Of a stretch of 64,000 nt of DNA, positions 1-14,000 are shown one piece after another (the stretch's first letter is position 1; every line of letters begins with the position of its first letter). The stretch comes from Arenicola marina. Taxonomy: Eukaryota > Annelida > Polychaeta > Arenicolidae. Where the stretch lies: assembly GCA_964019135.1 (NCBI GenBank), contig OZ025248.1:74840119-74904118 (forward strand). The letters run 5' to 3'. Below the pieces are notes generated by a model. It was not told the DNA's origin. It did no database searches and saw nothing but the letters and a program-made list of their open reading frames with translations. A program made the translations under genes and the position numbers.

Positions 1-1889
1 GGCCTATCTTGCTGCAGTAGTATTCCATCATATATTCCTGAGGCCCACCTTGCTGCAGTAGTATTCCATCATATATTCCTGAGGCCTACCTTGCTGCAGT
101 AGTATTCCATCATATATTCCTGAGGCCTACCTTGCTGCAGTAGTATTCCATCATATATTCCTGAGGCCCACCTTGCTGCAGTAGTATTCCATCATATATT
201 TCTGAGGCCCACCTTGCTGCAGTAGTAATACCATCATATATTCCTGAGGCCTATCTTGCTGCAGTAGTAATACCATCATATATTCATGAGGCCCACCTTG
301 CTGCAGTAGTAATACCATCATATATTCCTGAGGCCTATCTTGCTGCAGTAGTAATACCATCATATATTCATGAGGCCTACCTTGCTGCAGTAGTATTCCA
401 TCATATATACCTGAGGCCTACCTTGCTGCAGTAGTATTCCATCATATATTCCTGAGGCCTACCTTGTGGCAGTAGCATTCCATCATATATTCCTGAGGCC
501 TACTGTGCTGCAGTAGTATGCCATCATATATTCCTGAGGCCTATCTAGCTGCAGTAGTAATACCATCATATATTCCTGAGGCCTACCTTGCTGCAGTAGT
601 ATTCCATCATATATTCCTGAGGCCTACCTTGCTGCAGTAGTAATCCATCATATATTCCTGAGGCCTACCTTGCTGCAGTAGCATTCCATCATATATTCCT
701 GAGCCCTATCTTGCTGCAGTAGTAATACCATCGTACATTCATGAGGCCCACCTTGCTGCAGTAGTATTCCATCATATATTCCTGAGGCCTACCTTGCTAC
801 ACAGATATTCCATCATATATTCCTGAGGCCTACCTTGCTACAAAGATATTCCGTCATATATTCCTGAGGCCTATCTTGCTGCAGTAGGATTCCATCATAT
901 ATTCCTGAGGCCTACCTTGCTGCAGTAGTATTCCATCATATATTCCTGAGGCCCACCTTGCTGCAGTAGTATTCCATCATATATTCCTGAGGCCTACCTT
1001 GCTGCAGTAGTATTCCATCATATATTCCTGAGGCCTACCTTGCTGCAGTAGTATTCCATCATATATTCCTGAGGCCTACCTTGCTGCAGTAGTAATACCA
1101 TCATATATTCCTGAGGCCCACCTTGCTGCAGTAGTATTCCATCATATATTCCTGAGGCCTACCTTGCTGCAGTAGCAATATTATCTTATATTCCTGAGGC
1201 CAACCTTGCTACAAAGATATTCCATCATATATTCCTGAGGCCCACCTTGCTGCAGTAGTATTCCATCATATATTCCTGAGGCCTACCTTGCTGCAGTAGT
1301 ATTCCATCATATATTCCTGAGGCCCACCTTGCTGCAGTAGTATTCCATCATATATTCCTGAGGCCTACCTTGCTGCAGTAGTAATACCATCATATATTCC
1401 TGAGGCCCACCTTGCTGCAGTAGTATTCCATCATATATTCCTGAGGCCTACCTTGCTGCAGTAGTATTCCATCATATATTCCTGAGGCCTACCTTGCTGC
1501 AGTAGTAATACCATCATATATTCCTGAGGCCCACCTTGCTGCAGTAGTATTCCATCATATATTCCTGAGGCCTACCTTGCTGCAGTAGCAATATTAGCTT
1601 ATATTCCTGAGGCCAACCTTGCTACAAAGATATTCCATCATATATTCCTGAGGCCCACCTTGCTGCAGTAGTATTCCATCATATATTCCTGAGGCCTACC
1701 TTGCTGCAGTAGTATTCCATCATATATTCCTGAGGCCTACCTTGCTGCAGTAGTATTCCATCATATATTCCTGAGGCCTACCTTGCTGCAGTAGTAATAC
1801 CATCATATATTCCTGAGGCCCACCTTGCTGCAGTAGTATTCCATCATATATTCCTGAGGCCTACCTTGCTGCAGTAGTATTCCATCATG
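1..1889 (-). repeat. 41-bp minisatellite copying the CSTF3 exon 13 end and 5' splice site (about 46 copies)
   Basis: The 41-bp unit is repeated about 46 times from the window edge up to and into exon 13; the spacing of TTGCTGCAGTAG is exactly 41. On the minus strand each unit reads as the last 24 bases of exon 13 (codons for MMEYYCSK), then GTAGGCCTCAGGAATAT. Most units therefore carry the junction AGCAAG|GTAGGC or AGCAAG|GTGGGC. A minority have GATAGGC and lose the GT. Variant units with GCTACAAAGATATT recur, which suggests block duplication. The array probably continues left of the window. It lies in the intron after exon 13. Confidence 0.95.
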
Positions 1890-2008
1890 GCGGCCGCGAT
1901 GTACACCTCGAAGGTGCAGCGAGCATCCTCGCGAGCCATGCGGAAGATGGTTCGTGCCGCCTTGATGCCCTCGGCGCGGCGGGCGAACTTCATGTACTGG
2001 ATGCAGGC
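1865..2008 (-). CDS. CSTF3: CSTF3 exon 13, flanked on both sides by arrays made from its own splice sites
   Basis: Forty-eight codons, [20 protein letters not shown] and onward to MMEYYCSK, phase 0 at both ends. The acceptor is TTACAG|GCC and the donor AGCAAG|GTAGGC. Both junctions are the innermost copy of a minisatellite: 33-bp units on the acceptor side, 41-bp units on the donor side. The coding sequence itself is intact and well conserved. Confidence 0.95.
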
Positions 2009-5000
2009 CTGTAACACGTAACGGGGACATCAGTAACTGGCCTGTAACACGTAACGGGGACATCAGTAACTGGCCTGTAACACGTAACGGGGACATCAGT
2101 AACTGGCCTGTAACACGTAACGGGGACATCAGTAACTGGCCTGTAACACGTAACGGGGACATCAGTAACTGGACTGTAACACGTAACGGGGACATCAGTA
2201 ACTGGCCTGTAACACGTAACGGGGACATCAGTAACTGGCCTGTAACACGTAACGGGGACATCAGTAACTGGCCTGTAACACGTAACGGGGACATCAGTAA
2301 CCCCTGGTTACATGTGTCGTAATGTAATCTATCGTTTATGCACATGAGGTAAGCATAAAACTATGGACATGCTATGGATGTCCAAAAGGTGTTTGGTCAT
2401 GTATTGGATAAATACCCTTCAACAGGTTAACGTTCCTATACACTTGGTGTGGCCTTACACAATCATACCAAGACATCAGAATTCTATGTTAATAAGGTGA
2501 AATATATACAATATCATCAAACGCCATTTTATTTAGTACTCACCAATGTGGGATCCACACTTTCTACTTGAATAAATCGCTTGTATATGAGATGGACTTT
2601 GTCGAACTTCATGCGACTCTGGGGATTACAAACAGACAACAGTCAGCAGGTGTCAGTAATATCAGAACATCTAAAGCCAGACCCTATTTCCAGTGAAGGA
2701 TAGCCAGAGATACATCAGGCAGCAGACGGATACATGTACTTCGTCTTCCTAGCCCCATAGTATTTAGTGACAAATGCTGGAACTAAATAACGATCTTCAT
2801 CGAGGATCTCTTCATAACCCGATGGACATTTCTGATTGATTTCTGGCGTGATTTGTCCGTTTTCGGGGGTACCAACCTCTTCAAAGTCCGCATACGCGAA
2901 GTAAATGAGCATGTTGAGCTTGAGTAGCGTGGTAATGGCCCTCTCGTACATGGCAGCAGCCTCGTCCGCAAACAGCTTGCCGGTATTCTGGTCCTATAAC
3001 CCAATTAATTAACATTAACACATCCTATCATTTACATATCACTGTGGAATATAGTGGGGGCATCATCGTGTTTGTAACAGCTGATGTTTAAACGTTTTCT
3101 TCTCCAGGCGATCATCGCTATATCGAGAATGGTAGTGACACAAAAATATGATTTTTTTTACCGTTTCTTGTCATGTATATAAGTATAGGAATAATATAAG
3201 ACATGCGTGTTGGAAAATATCATCAAATCGAATCAGATAATGTAATAAAAGGGAAGACCTGGCACAACCGATTGCCTATTTTCCGATGGGGAATAGATAA
3301 TGTTACATCAAACGTGGAACCTCCTCCAAAGTGAAGGCCTTTCTCTGGCACCCTGCCACTGGCACTCTGCAACTGGCACTCTGTCACTGGCACTCTGCCA
3401 CTGGCACTCTGTCACTGGCACCCTGCCACTGGCACTCTGCCACTGGCACTCTGTCACTGGCACTCTGCAACTGGCACTCTGTCACTGGCACTCTGCCACT
3501 GGCACTCTGTCACTGGCACCCTGCCACTGGCACTCTGCCACTGGCACTCTACCACTGGCACTCTGCCACTGGCACTCTGCCACTGGCACTCTGCCACTGG
3601 CACTCTGCCACTGGCACTCTGTCACTGGCACTCTGTCACTGGCACTCTGCAACTGGCACTCTGTCACTGGCACTCTGCCACTGGCACTCTGTCACTGGCA
3701 CCCTGCCACTGGCACTCTGTCACTGGCACTCTGCCACTGGCACTCTGTCACTGGCACTCTGTCACTGGCACTCTGTCACTGGCACTCTGTCACTGGCACT
3801 CTGCCACTGGCACTCTGTCACTGGCACTCTGTCACTGGCACTCTGTCACTGGCACTCTGCCACTGGTACTCTGCCACTGGCACTCTGTCACTGGCACTCT
3901 GCAACTGGCACTCTGTCACTGGCACTCTGCCACTGGCACCCTGCCACTGGCACTCTGCCACTGGCACTCTGCCACTGGCACTCTGCCACTGGCACTCTGC
4001 CACTGGCACTCTGCCACTGGCACTCTGCCACTGGCACTCTGTCACTGGCACTCTGTCACTGGCACTCTGCCACTGGCACTCTGTCACTGGCACTCTGCCA
4101 CTGGCACTCTGCCACTGGCACTCTGCCACTGGCACTCTGCCACTGGCACTCTGTCACTGGCACTCTGCCACTGGCACTCTGCCACTGGCACTCTGCCACT
4201 GGCAATCTGTCACTGGCACTCTGTCACTGGCACTCTGCCACTGGCACTCTGCCACTGGCACTCTGCCACTGGCACTGCAGACACCCTACACTTACGCCTT
4301 TCTCCGTGAGCAGTTTACTGGACTGCTCGAGGTAGGAGGCGGCCTCGATCCACACGTCAGGGTGATGGCCCAGACACAGCAAGCACTGCTCGTAGGCAAA
4401 CATCACTGCAAACCACGGTGCTCAAACATCATGCTTAGCAAAACAAACTGACATCAATTTTTGCATTAAATTCTTTAAATATTTTAAATCGGATTTGTCT
4501 TGGTTTAAAAAAGTTAAAATTGCAGAACTATGTAAAATTATTGACTTTTTGTTTCATTATTTTGATATTTGCAGTGCAAGCACAACACACAGACGCGTAA
4601 CTTACACAGACACGACAGACTGCTTTACCTTTTCAGCTTTTGAGACAAGATAAGGCAGTTCGTCCTATTTCTAGCAACTATATTTGCACAATGTGGACAT
4701 CATGATACATGTGCTAAGCTTTCCTCTTCCAGCTTTTCTACCACCTGACTGACCTCTCTTGGCGATTGTGGTCTGGTCCTCAGTACGGAGCGGGTTGTTC
4801 TTCTCCCACGCGATGTACTTCTTCCACAAATCCACCTGAAAGACGGCACATTTACTGTCAAGCTCCGCGTTTAGCGCTAGAAGCTAACCAAGGCCGTGAT
4901 ATACTAGCTTTTATCGCCAGAGATGCCGCCACACGCGATATGCACCGCATCTAAGGTTTTCCTAAGGTCTCTCCTCGATACACAGGAAAGTCATCCAGTG

Positions 5001-8000
5001 GCTAAAATAAGGCCACAAAATGGCGAGAGAACAGCGAAGAAGGAAGAGACACGAAATCATCCAATCCAATTCAGTAATACACTGATCAGCGGGAATAAGA
5101 ACCACCAAGTGACGCGTATCCTAGTGTATAGAATTACGTTTTACATGATAATGGGACACTGGTTCTCTGCAGATATATCAACCAACCTGTTTGACTTCGT
5201 CAGGGTTGTTTTGAGGTGGCACGGAGGGAGCGTTCCTGTTTAACCCTTTGGTGACGACTTCATACTCCTTCGCTACTCGTCTGGCATTCATATAGTCTCT
5301 GCTCTTGTCATCCTGCATCTTCTTGGCTATCAAAGGGTTAATCCCCTAAAAAGCGTGACAAAATACATGGGCACGATTAACATTACTGAACTCGGAAAAA
5401 AAATGGACTAAAATGAGCACATGTCGATATATAAACATAGGGGTAGAACCCCCGACTCAGTTGAAAGCGAGCTCAGCGGCAGATCAACAAGTCGTGGGTT
5501 CGAACCTTGGAACCTGTATCTCAGGCCGATAGTATCTAACCTGATGTCATTGTCCCGGGAGCTTGTTTTTTAACTCAATTTCGCATTGATGTGCCCAAAA
5601 GAGGCCCAAGACACGAACGTGTCATTGCCATTGGTAGATCATATACTGCAGGACATTCAGAGGTTTAATTGCTGTCAGTAACGACCTGTTCAAAGTTATA
5701 GTAGTCCTTCCACAGTATTTCGATGTTTATCATTGGATTGACGACGCCCCGCTGGTAGACCTTGCGCACGGCTGTGATGCGCTGGTTCTCGGCATAAGAA
5801 CCGACGGCTTCACTGCAGAATCAAACACATGTTGTCACTATTATGTCATATTGTTGAAATAAATATATTCTTGATCTTGCATTACATGCATGACCCTGAC
5901 ATGAACTAAATTCCTCCATTAATTAAATTTCGTTCCGTGTTCTAAGAAAGTTTATATTTATTGATGATGATAACAGATGGAAATGATTATAGAAAAGTAC
6001 TGATGATGGTTATTGACGATGATTATTGATGATGGTTATTGACGATGATTATTGATGATGGTTATTGATGATTATTGATGGTGGTTATTGATGATAGATA
6101 CTGATGATGGTTATTGATGATGGTTATTGATGAAAGATACTGATGATGGTTATTGATGATAGATATTGATGATGGTTATTGATGATAGATATTGATGATG
6201 GTTATTGATGATAGATATTGACGAAAGATACTGATGATGGTTATTGATGATGGTTATTGATGATGGTTATTGATGATAAATATTGATGATGGTTATTGAT
6301 AATATATGTTGATGATGGTTATTGATGATAGATATTGATGATGGTTATTGATGATAGATATTGATGATGGTTATTGATGAATGATACTGATGATGGTTGT
6401 TGATGATGGTTATTGATGATAGATATTGATGATGGTTATTGATGATAGATATTGATGATGGTTATTGATGATAGATATTGATGGTGGTTATTGATGATTG
6501 CTGCAGATGACACAACACAATGCTGTATTTGGCGCATACTCACACAGACTTGAGGAAGCTGATGTAATCGACCCACAGTTGGTATGACATGATGTCCATA
6601 CCAATCTTGTCCAAGGCAAAGTCGTAAGCTTGCGCCATTTTCTCTCTGATAAAGATATAGTAACATTACAGTATCCGCATATACTGGACTCGGGTCGAGG
6701 TTCAGTAATGACCTAGGTGCAACGTGCCGTGTAGAGGGTGATCCAATTGACAGCAATTCTGCACAAAGCACATTCGTGATGAAAATTTATTTAAATTAAA
6801 CAGTGGATACTGTATATATATATGGCATTGCGGCATACAGTTTGACTAGTGCTCACCTGTACGTTGGTAAACTGCCTTTCGTCTCTTTGATGTAATGTAA
6901 GTATGTCTTCCACAAGTCAATGTTAAGAACTTTCATGAGGCATCGTTGGAACAACTGAGAGAAGAGATATGACAAAGACGTCACAGATATGGATATATTT
7001 CTGATATTATTTTCACTCATCGTTTCAGTTATTTAGTAATTGTTACAATGTATCACGACGACCGACCGTCCGACCGATGACGACCGACCGTCCGACCGTT
7101 GACGACCGACCATCCGACCGATGACGACCGACCGTCCGACCGATGACGACTGACCGTCCGACCGATGACGACCGACCGTCCGACCGATGACGTCCGACCG
7201 ATGACGACCGACCGTCCGACCGATGACGCCCGACCAATGACGACCGACCGTCCGACCGATGACGACCGACCGTCCGACCGATGACGACCGACCGTCCGAC
7301 CGATGACGACCGACCTTCCGACCGATGACGACCGACCGTCCGACCGATGACGACCGACCGTCCGACCGATGACGACTGACCGACGGACCGATGACGACCG
7401 AACGCCGGGCCGATGACGACCGACCGTCGAATCCATGACGACCGACCGTCCGACCGATGACGACCGACCGTCCGACCGATGACGACCGACCGTCCGACCG
7501 ATGACGACTGACCGTCCGACCGATGACGACCGACCGTCCGACCGATGACGTCCGACCGATGACGACCGACCGTCCGACCGATGACGCCCGACCGATGACG
7601 ACCGACCGTCCGACCGATGACGACCGACCGTCCGACCGATGACGACCGACCGTCCGACCGATGACGACCGACCTTCCGACCGATGACGATCGAACGCCGG
7701 GCCGATGACGACCGACCGTCGAATCCATGACGACCGACCGTCCGACCGATGACGTCCGACCGATGACGACCGACCGTCCGACCGATGACGCCCGACCAAT
7801 GACGACCGACCGTCCGACCGATGACGACCGACCGTCCGACCGATGACGACCGACCGTCCGACCGATGACGACCGACCTTCCGACCGATGACGACCGACCG
7901 TCCGACCGATGACGACCGACCTTCCGACCGATGACGATCGAACGCCGGGCCGATGACGACCGACCGTCGAATCCATGACGACCGACCGTCCGACCGATGA

Positions 8001-11000
8001 CGACCGACCGTCCGACCGATGACGACCGACCGTCCGACCGATGACGACTGACCGTCCGACCGATGACGACTGACCGACGGACCGATGACGACCGAACGCC
8101 GGGCCGATGACGACCGACCGTCCGACCGATGACGACCGACAGTCCGACCGATGACGACCGACCGTCCGACCGATGACGACCGACCGTCCGACCGATGACG
8201 ACCGAAAGCCAGGCCGATGACGACCGACCGTCGAATCCATGACGACCGACCGTCGGACCGATGACGACCGACCGTCCGACCGATGACGACCGACCGTCCG
8301 ACCGATGGCGACCGACCGTCCGACCGATGACGACCGACCGTCCGACCGATGACGACTGACCGACGGACCGATGATGACCGAACGCCGGACCGATGACGAC
8401 CGACCGTCCGACCGATGACGACCGACAGTCCGACCGATGACGACCGACCGTCCGACCGATGACGACCGAAAGCCAGGCCGATGACGACCGACCGTCGAAT
8501 CCATGACGACCGACCGTCGGACCGATGACGACCGACCGTCCGACCGATGACGACCGACCGTCCGACCGATGGCGACCGACCGTCCGACCGACCGTCCGAC
8601 CGATGACGACTGACCGACGGACCGATGACGACCGACCGTCGGACCGATGACGACCGACCGTCGGACCGATGACGACCCACCGATGACGAGCGACCATCGA
8701 ACCGATGACGACCGACCGTCGGACCGATGACGACCGACCGTCGGACCGATGACGACCGACCGATGACGAGCGACTATCGAACCGATGACGACCGACCGTC
8801 CGACCGATGACGACCGACCGATGACGAGCGACCATCGAACCGATGACGAGCGACCATCGAACCGATGACGAGCGACCATCGAACCGATGACGACCGACCG
8901 TCGGACCGATGACGACCGACCGTCGGACCGATGACGACCGACCGATGACGAGCGACCATCGAACCGATGACGACCGACCGTCCGACCGATGACGACCGAC
9001 CGTCGGACCGATGGCGACCGACCGTCCGACCGATGACGACCGACCGTCCGACCGATGACGACTGACCATCGGACCGATGACGACCGACCGTCGGACCGAT
9101 GACGACCGACCGATGACGAGCGACCACCGAACCGATGACGACCGACCGTCCGACCGATGACGACTGACCGTCCGACCGATGACGACCGACCGACGGACCG
9201 ATGACGACCGATCATCGAATCCATGACCGACCGTCCGACCGATGACGACGGACCGTCCGACCGATGACGACGGACCGTCCGACCGATGACGACCGACCGA
9301 TGACGACCGACCGTCCGACCGATGACGACTGACCGACGGACCGATGACGATCGAACGCCGGGCCGATGACGACCGATCGTCGGGCCGATGACGACCGACC
9401 GTCCGACCGATGACCACTAACCGACGGACCGATGACGACCGAACGCCGGGCCGATGACGACCGACCGTCGGGCCGATGACGACTGACCGTCCGACCGATG
9501 ACCACTAACCGACGGACCGATGACGACCGAACGCCGGGCCGATGACGACCGACCGTCGGGCCGATGACGACTGACCGTCCGACTGATGACGACTGACGGA
9601 CGGACCGATGACGACCGAACGCCGGGGCCGATGACGACCGACCGTCGGGCCGATGACGACCGACCGTCCGACCGACCGATGACGACCGACCGATGACGAC
9701 CGACCGATGACGACCGACCGTCCCTCCGATAGACGACGACCGACCGTCCGACCGATGACGACTGACCGACGGACCGACCGTCGGGCCGATGACGACCGAC
9801 CTTCCGACCGATGACGACTGACCGTCGGGCCGATGACGACTGACCGTCCGACCGATGACGACTGACGGACGGACCGATGACGACCGAACGCCGGGGCCAA
9901 TGACGACCGACCGTCGGGCCGATGACGACCGACCGTCCGACCGACCGATGACGACCGACCGATGACGACCGACCGATGACGACCGACCGTCGGGCCGATG
10001 ACGACCTACCGTCGAATCCATGACGACCGACCGTCGGACCGATGACGACCGACCGTCCGACCGATGACGACCGACCGTCCGACCGATGGCGACCGACCGT
10101 CCGACCGATGACGACCGACCGTCCGACCGATGACGACTGACCGACGGACCGACCGTCGGGCCGATGACGACCGACCGTCGGACCGATGACGACCGACCGT
10201 CCGACCGATGACGACCGACCGTCGGACCGATGACGACCGACCATCGAACCGATGACGACCGACCGTCGAACCGATGACGACCGACCGTCGGGCCGATGAC
10301 GACCGATCGTCGGACCGATGACGACCGACCGTCGGACCGATGACGACCGACCATCGAACCGATGACGACCGACCGTCGAACCGATGACGACCGACCGTCG
10401 GGCAGACGACGACCGACCGTCGGGCCGATGACGACCGACCGCTGACGACAGACCGTCGGACCGATGACGACCGACTGACAACCACTAATCGGCCGACAAA
10501 AACCGACCGTCAATTTACGTTAAAGCCACTAAAAATGCATGACATGAGTATCAAATACATTTTGACAAGTCAATAACCTGAGACATATTGTTTGCAGAAC
10601 TGTTACAAGTGCCATAAGATGTCACACGAGGGCACACCGGTATGCAGAAGCGGGCCGCAAGCGGGCCATCCTCGATATAAACCTGACGGTCATCGCCGCG
10701 GAAGGCTCATGGCTGGCCGTCGGCGATGACCAAACTATTCAGCCTTCGACTCACCTTTTCAACCTTTTCGTAATTGCGCGACTTCATCTGAAACAGGACA
10801 AGCGATAGATATGTACAACAAAACGTAGCTACTGAAAACTACTGTCAGACAGCAACTGCCTATGCCCCAGGTTAATCCGTATGCCATATCTGCCAGAACA
10901 GAATTATTAAAGTTTATGATGTTACTCAACATGGCAGACGTCATTTCAATTAAAAAAAAGGGTGATTATAACGAAGAGCGTCAGAATATAACATTATATG

Positions 11001-14000
11001 CAGTACTATATATACTACTCAGAACGAAACGATGCTATTCCCTAACCTTGATTTCAATACTGAACACTTTGTTGTATAGCAACCATCAATCGTCGAGGAA
11101 CGCCAAACGACCGCATAGTTAGAAAATTGACTGATGGATCTTCCGGGCAATACGAAGAATACACTGAACGTTTTGTTCTAGATACAATTCTTATAGATTT
11201 GGCATTCGCCCACATGGGACCCCGAAGCGCAGCTCAACACATGATATGACAAAATGGGGGAAGCTGGTTGTTTACATTTCGTTGTTTAATTTCGTATACA
11301 GTATTGGACAAGACTGCCCTCAGCGGTCTGCTGGCCAACCCACCCTACACCACCACTGCCCAGAGGGCAGACTTTGTACTTGGCATGGTTGATGTCTTCA
11401 TCAGATAAATAGTACCACGGCGCCATGTGGTTGCTAGAGCATTGTAATTTTTCGCAGCTTACTTTTACGAGAATGTTAAAAATAGTTTTCTGTGGTAAAA
11501 TTAATGCCCGTAATTAATATCTTTTATATTTGTAGAAGAGCTTGCAGCGCGGAAATAAACACAAAAACATACCACACGCGGCATCGGATGGGCAATATTG
11601 AGCATCCCCAGCATTCATCGAAAGCGTTAAGGCTGTGCATTTTGCAGATAAAACGGAATTTCCGGCTTGGGCTAATAAGCGACATTGCCACATATGTTGG
11701 ACATCAGACCAATGGGGCGAGGCAAAATATTCTGATATAGCCGGTAAACGATATGATAGATGTACCTCACATACAATGCTTTATGCTCCATAACGATATG
11801 ATAGATGCATCTCAAATCCAATGTTTTATGTTCCATAAACGATTTGCTTCAAGTTCAGAATGACCGTGTCAAAGTGCGATTATTCCCATCGTTCTACATA
11901 TATTTGGCACGTCGCCAAAATAATAAAATAACCCTGTCATTTAAAGGTATAATTTCTGCATAAGTCAAACACGAAACATGATCTTTCCGCGGGGTTCCTT
12001 ACATGGAGACTGGTATGTTCGTACATATATCGATATATGTCTGCTACAAAACGGCATTATCATACGGGACACTCGACAACAAGTTAGCAATAAAAAGAAT
12101 CAGTGACATGAACGAAATAGTTCGCAAACATGATTCATAAGCAGAAGGAACGGCGGTTGAGATTCGACAATTCGGTAAAACGATCATTGAACTTTTAGGG
12201 GTCTGGAAGGGGTAAAGGACGACAAGAGACCCAGGCATATTTGGAAAATCGACATGCGACATTGACCCCAAATTCCGACACTGAGGATCTGAAAAAGCGA
12301 CATCGACACAGCTTTTTGAAAAAGCGACACGGAACGTCGTGAAAAATTCACATTCGACACTGAGAATTTGAAAATATCGACACTGGAAACTGCGCCCCCC
12401 CCCCCTTCCAGATCCCTACTTTTACTTTTTAGTTCACCAAATAGAGGGAAGAGGGGGGGGTGGGCGGTTAGGCTTAACCTTCAACAAAATTACACGCACT
12501 ATTTCGCCTGTGAGGGAAAAAAAAATTGCTAGATTATTGTACACATTGTACTCCGTAACTCACCCTTCACCCATCTTTCAATCCGGGACAGAAATGCCGA
12601 GTCGCGTATGATGGAGCGCCACCATGTGACAATGTGGTGCGTATGATGGAGCGCCACCATGTGACAATGTGGTGCGTATGATGGAGCGCCGCCATGTGAC
12701 AATGTGGTGCGAGAATTGCAACTTCGTTGTTTCGCAAACAACTGAGAATCGCGTAACTACATTGACTCAATCCCAAAAAACATACATGTGTCTCCATTGT
12801 CACCAATGAGCCAGAAAGAATCCTGATTATTATCATCCGGGCATCGGCATTTAATTATCTCGTGGCACGAGCACGCCAATACCCATAATGCTGTGTTATA
12901 AGTAGGTTTGACGCGTGCTAGAACCCAAAACGTCAGTGACGAAAACGTCACACCACACGGTCTACACCATCTAGGACCAAATGTTCAGTTTCACGCTGCG
13001 TCGTGATTGCCGTGCTGTGAGCGCGCGCATGCGTCGCGCCCGGGTCAGCACTCAGCCAGTTCGGCCGCAGCTACAAATTATTGTTCATTTACGAGGTTAA
13101 TGCATATATCAGGCAGTATATCCCACTTGAGTTTCAAAGATATATGTGCTTTCATAAATGATGGAATATGGGGTATTGCCCGCAGCCCCTCCCCCCCTCT
13201 CTCTCTAGTCAAACTTAAAAGTGTATAACTTAAAGTGTATTGTCAAACTTCAAAGTGAAAACGTCAGACCAAGGTCTGACGTTTTCGTCACTTCGTCAAC
13301 ATTGACGTTTTGGATTCTAACATACGCGGGCAAAAGAATAAAGGGAAAGAAATGCATTTCGGAAATATATTTTTATAGCCAACATAAATGAGTTGCAGTA
13401 GTGGTTGTAGTTGCACTTGTAGAGCCAAAAACTCAGGTTGGATAGTCTATCATATTAGGCATCTTCGTCAGACTGTAGTCAAGGGACCTTAGCCGTTTCC
13501 GTATTTTAGAAGAACTGAAAAATGTTGGTGTTTAGCCCCGGGGGGGGGGGGGGGGGTATGTAAAATTAATTCACTGCGGGGGACTTTTTCGAGTATTTTG
13601 GTACGCCAATGGGTCCTATATTATCACTTTTGGTAACTGCATCGGTCTACTTTGGGGGCAGTTTGGAAAACTTCTCTGATTTTCTATTTACTACAGACCG
13701 TACATAAATCTGATTATAGATAACTCGAATCTGGCAATGATTCGGAGTCACACAATTTAAAAAAATGGTCCAGCCGGAAGCTGTCAAAAACGCAAAGTCG
13801 TAGGAATCCTTTATCTTTTATTTTCTGTAAACCGTCACATTTTGTCGTCCACTCGCTAGTGAAATAGACCGATACAGGCTGTCAATCATTCAGTGACGTC
13901 ACTTGTTTTATCCAAATCATGTGGTGAAGAAAGATCTTCCACGTGCGTTGTGTCGGACAAACAAGTCGGACAAACAAAAGCAGCAGGTCACTTTGTTGTC

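Noticed and set aside
1803..2345. Minus-strand 180-codon frame with [11 protein letters not shown] repeats
   Set aside because: It reads the acceptor array and exon 13 in the wrong frame; the CSTF3 frame is clear.
3300..4451. Plus-strand frames of 383 and 334 codons with LALCHWHS repeats
   Set aside because: They are made by the 14-bp array and overlap CSTF3 exon 10 on the other strand.
5456..5545. tRNA gene
   Set aside because: A perfect B box but no cloverleaf with matching acceptor stem; treated as SINE-like.
7033..10513. Minus-strand open frames of up to 794 codons, Arg/Ser/Gly/Val repeats
   Set aside because: They are translations of the stop-free 22-bp satellite. Three frames are open at once with the same periodic text, and the region is an intron of CSTF3 between exons 4 and 5.
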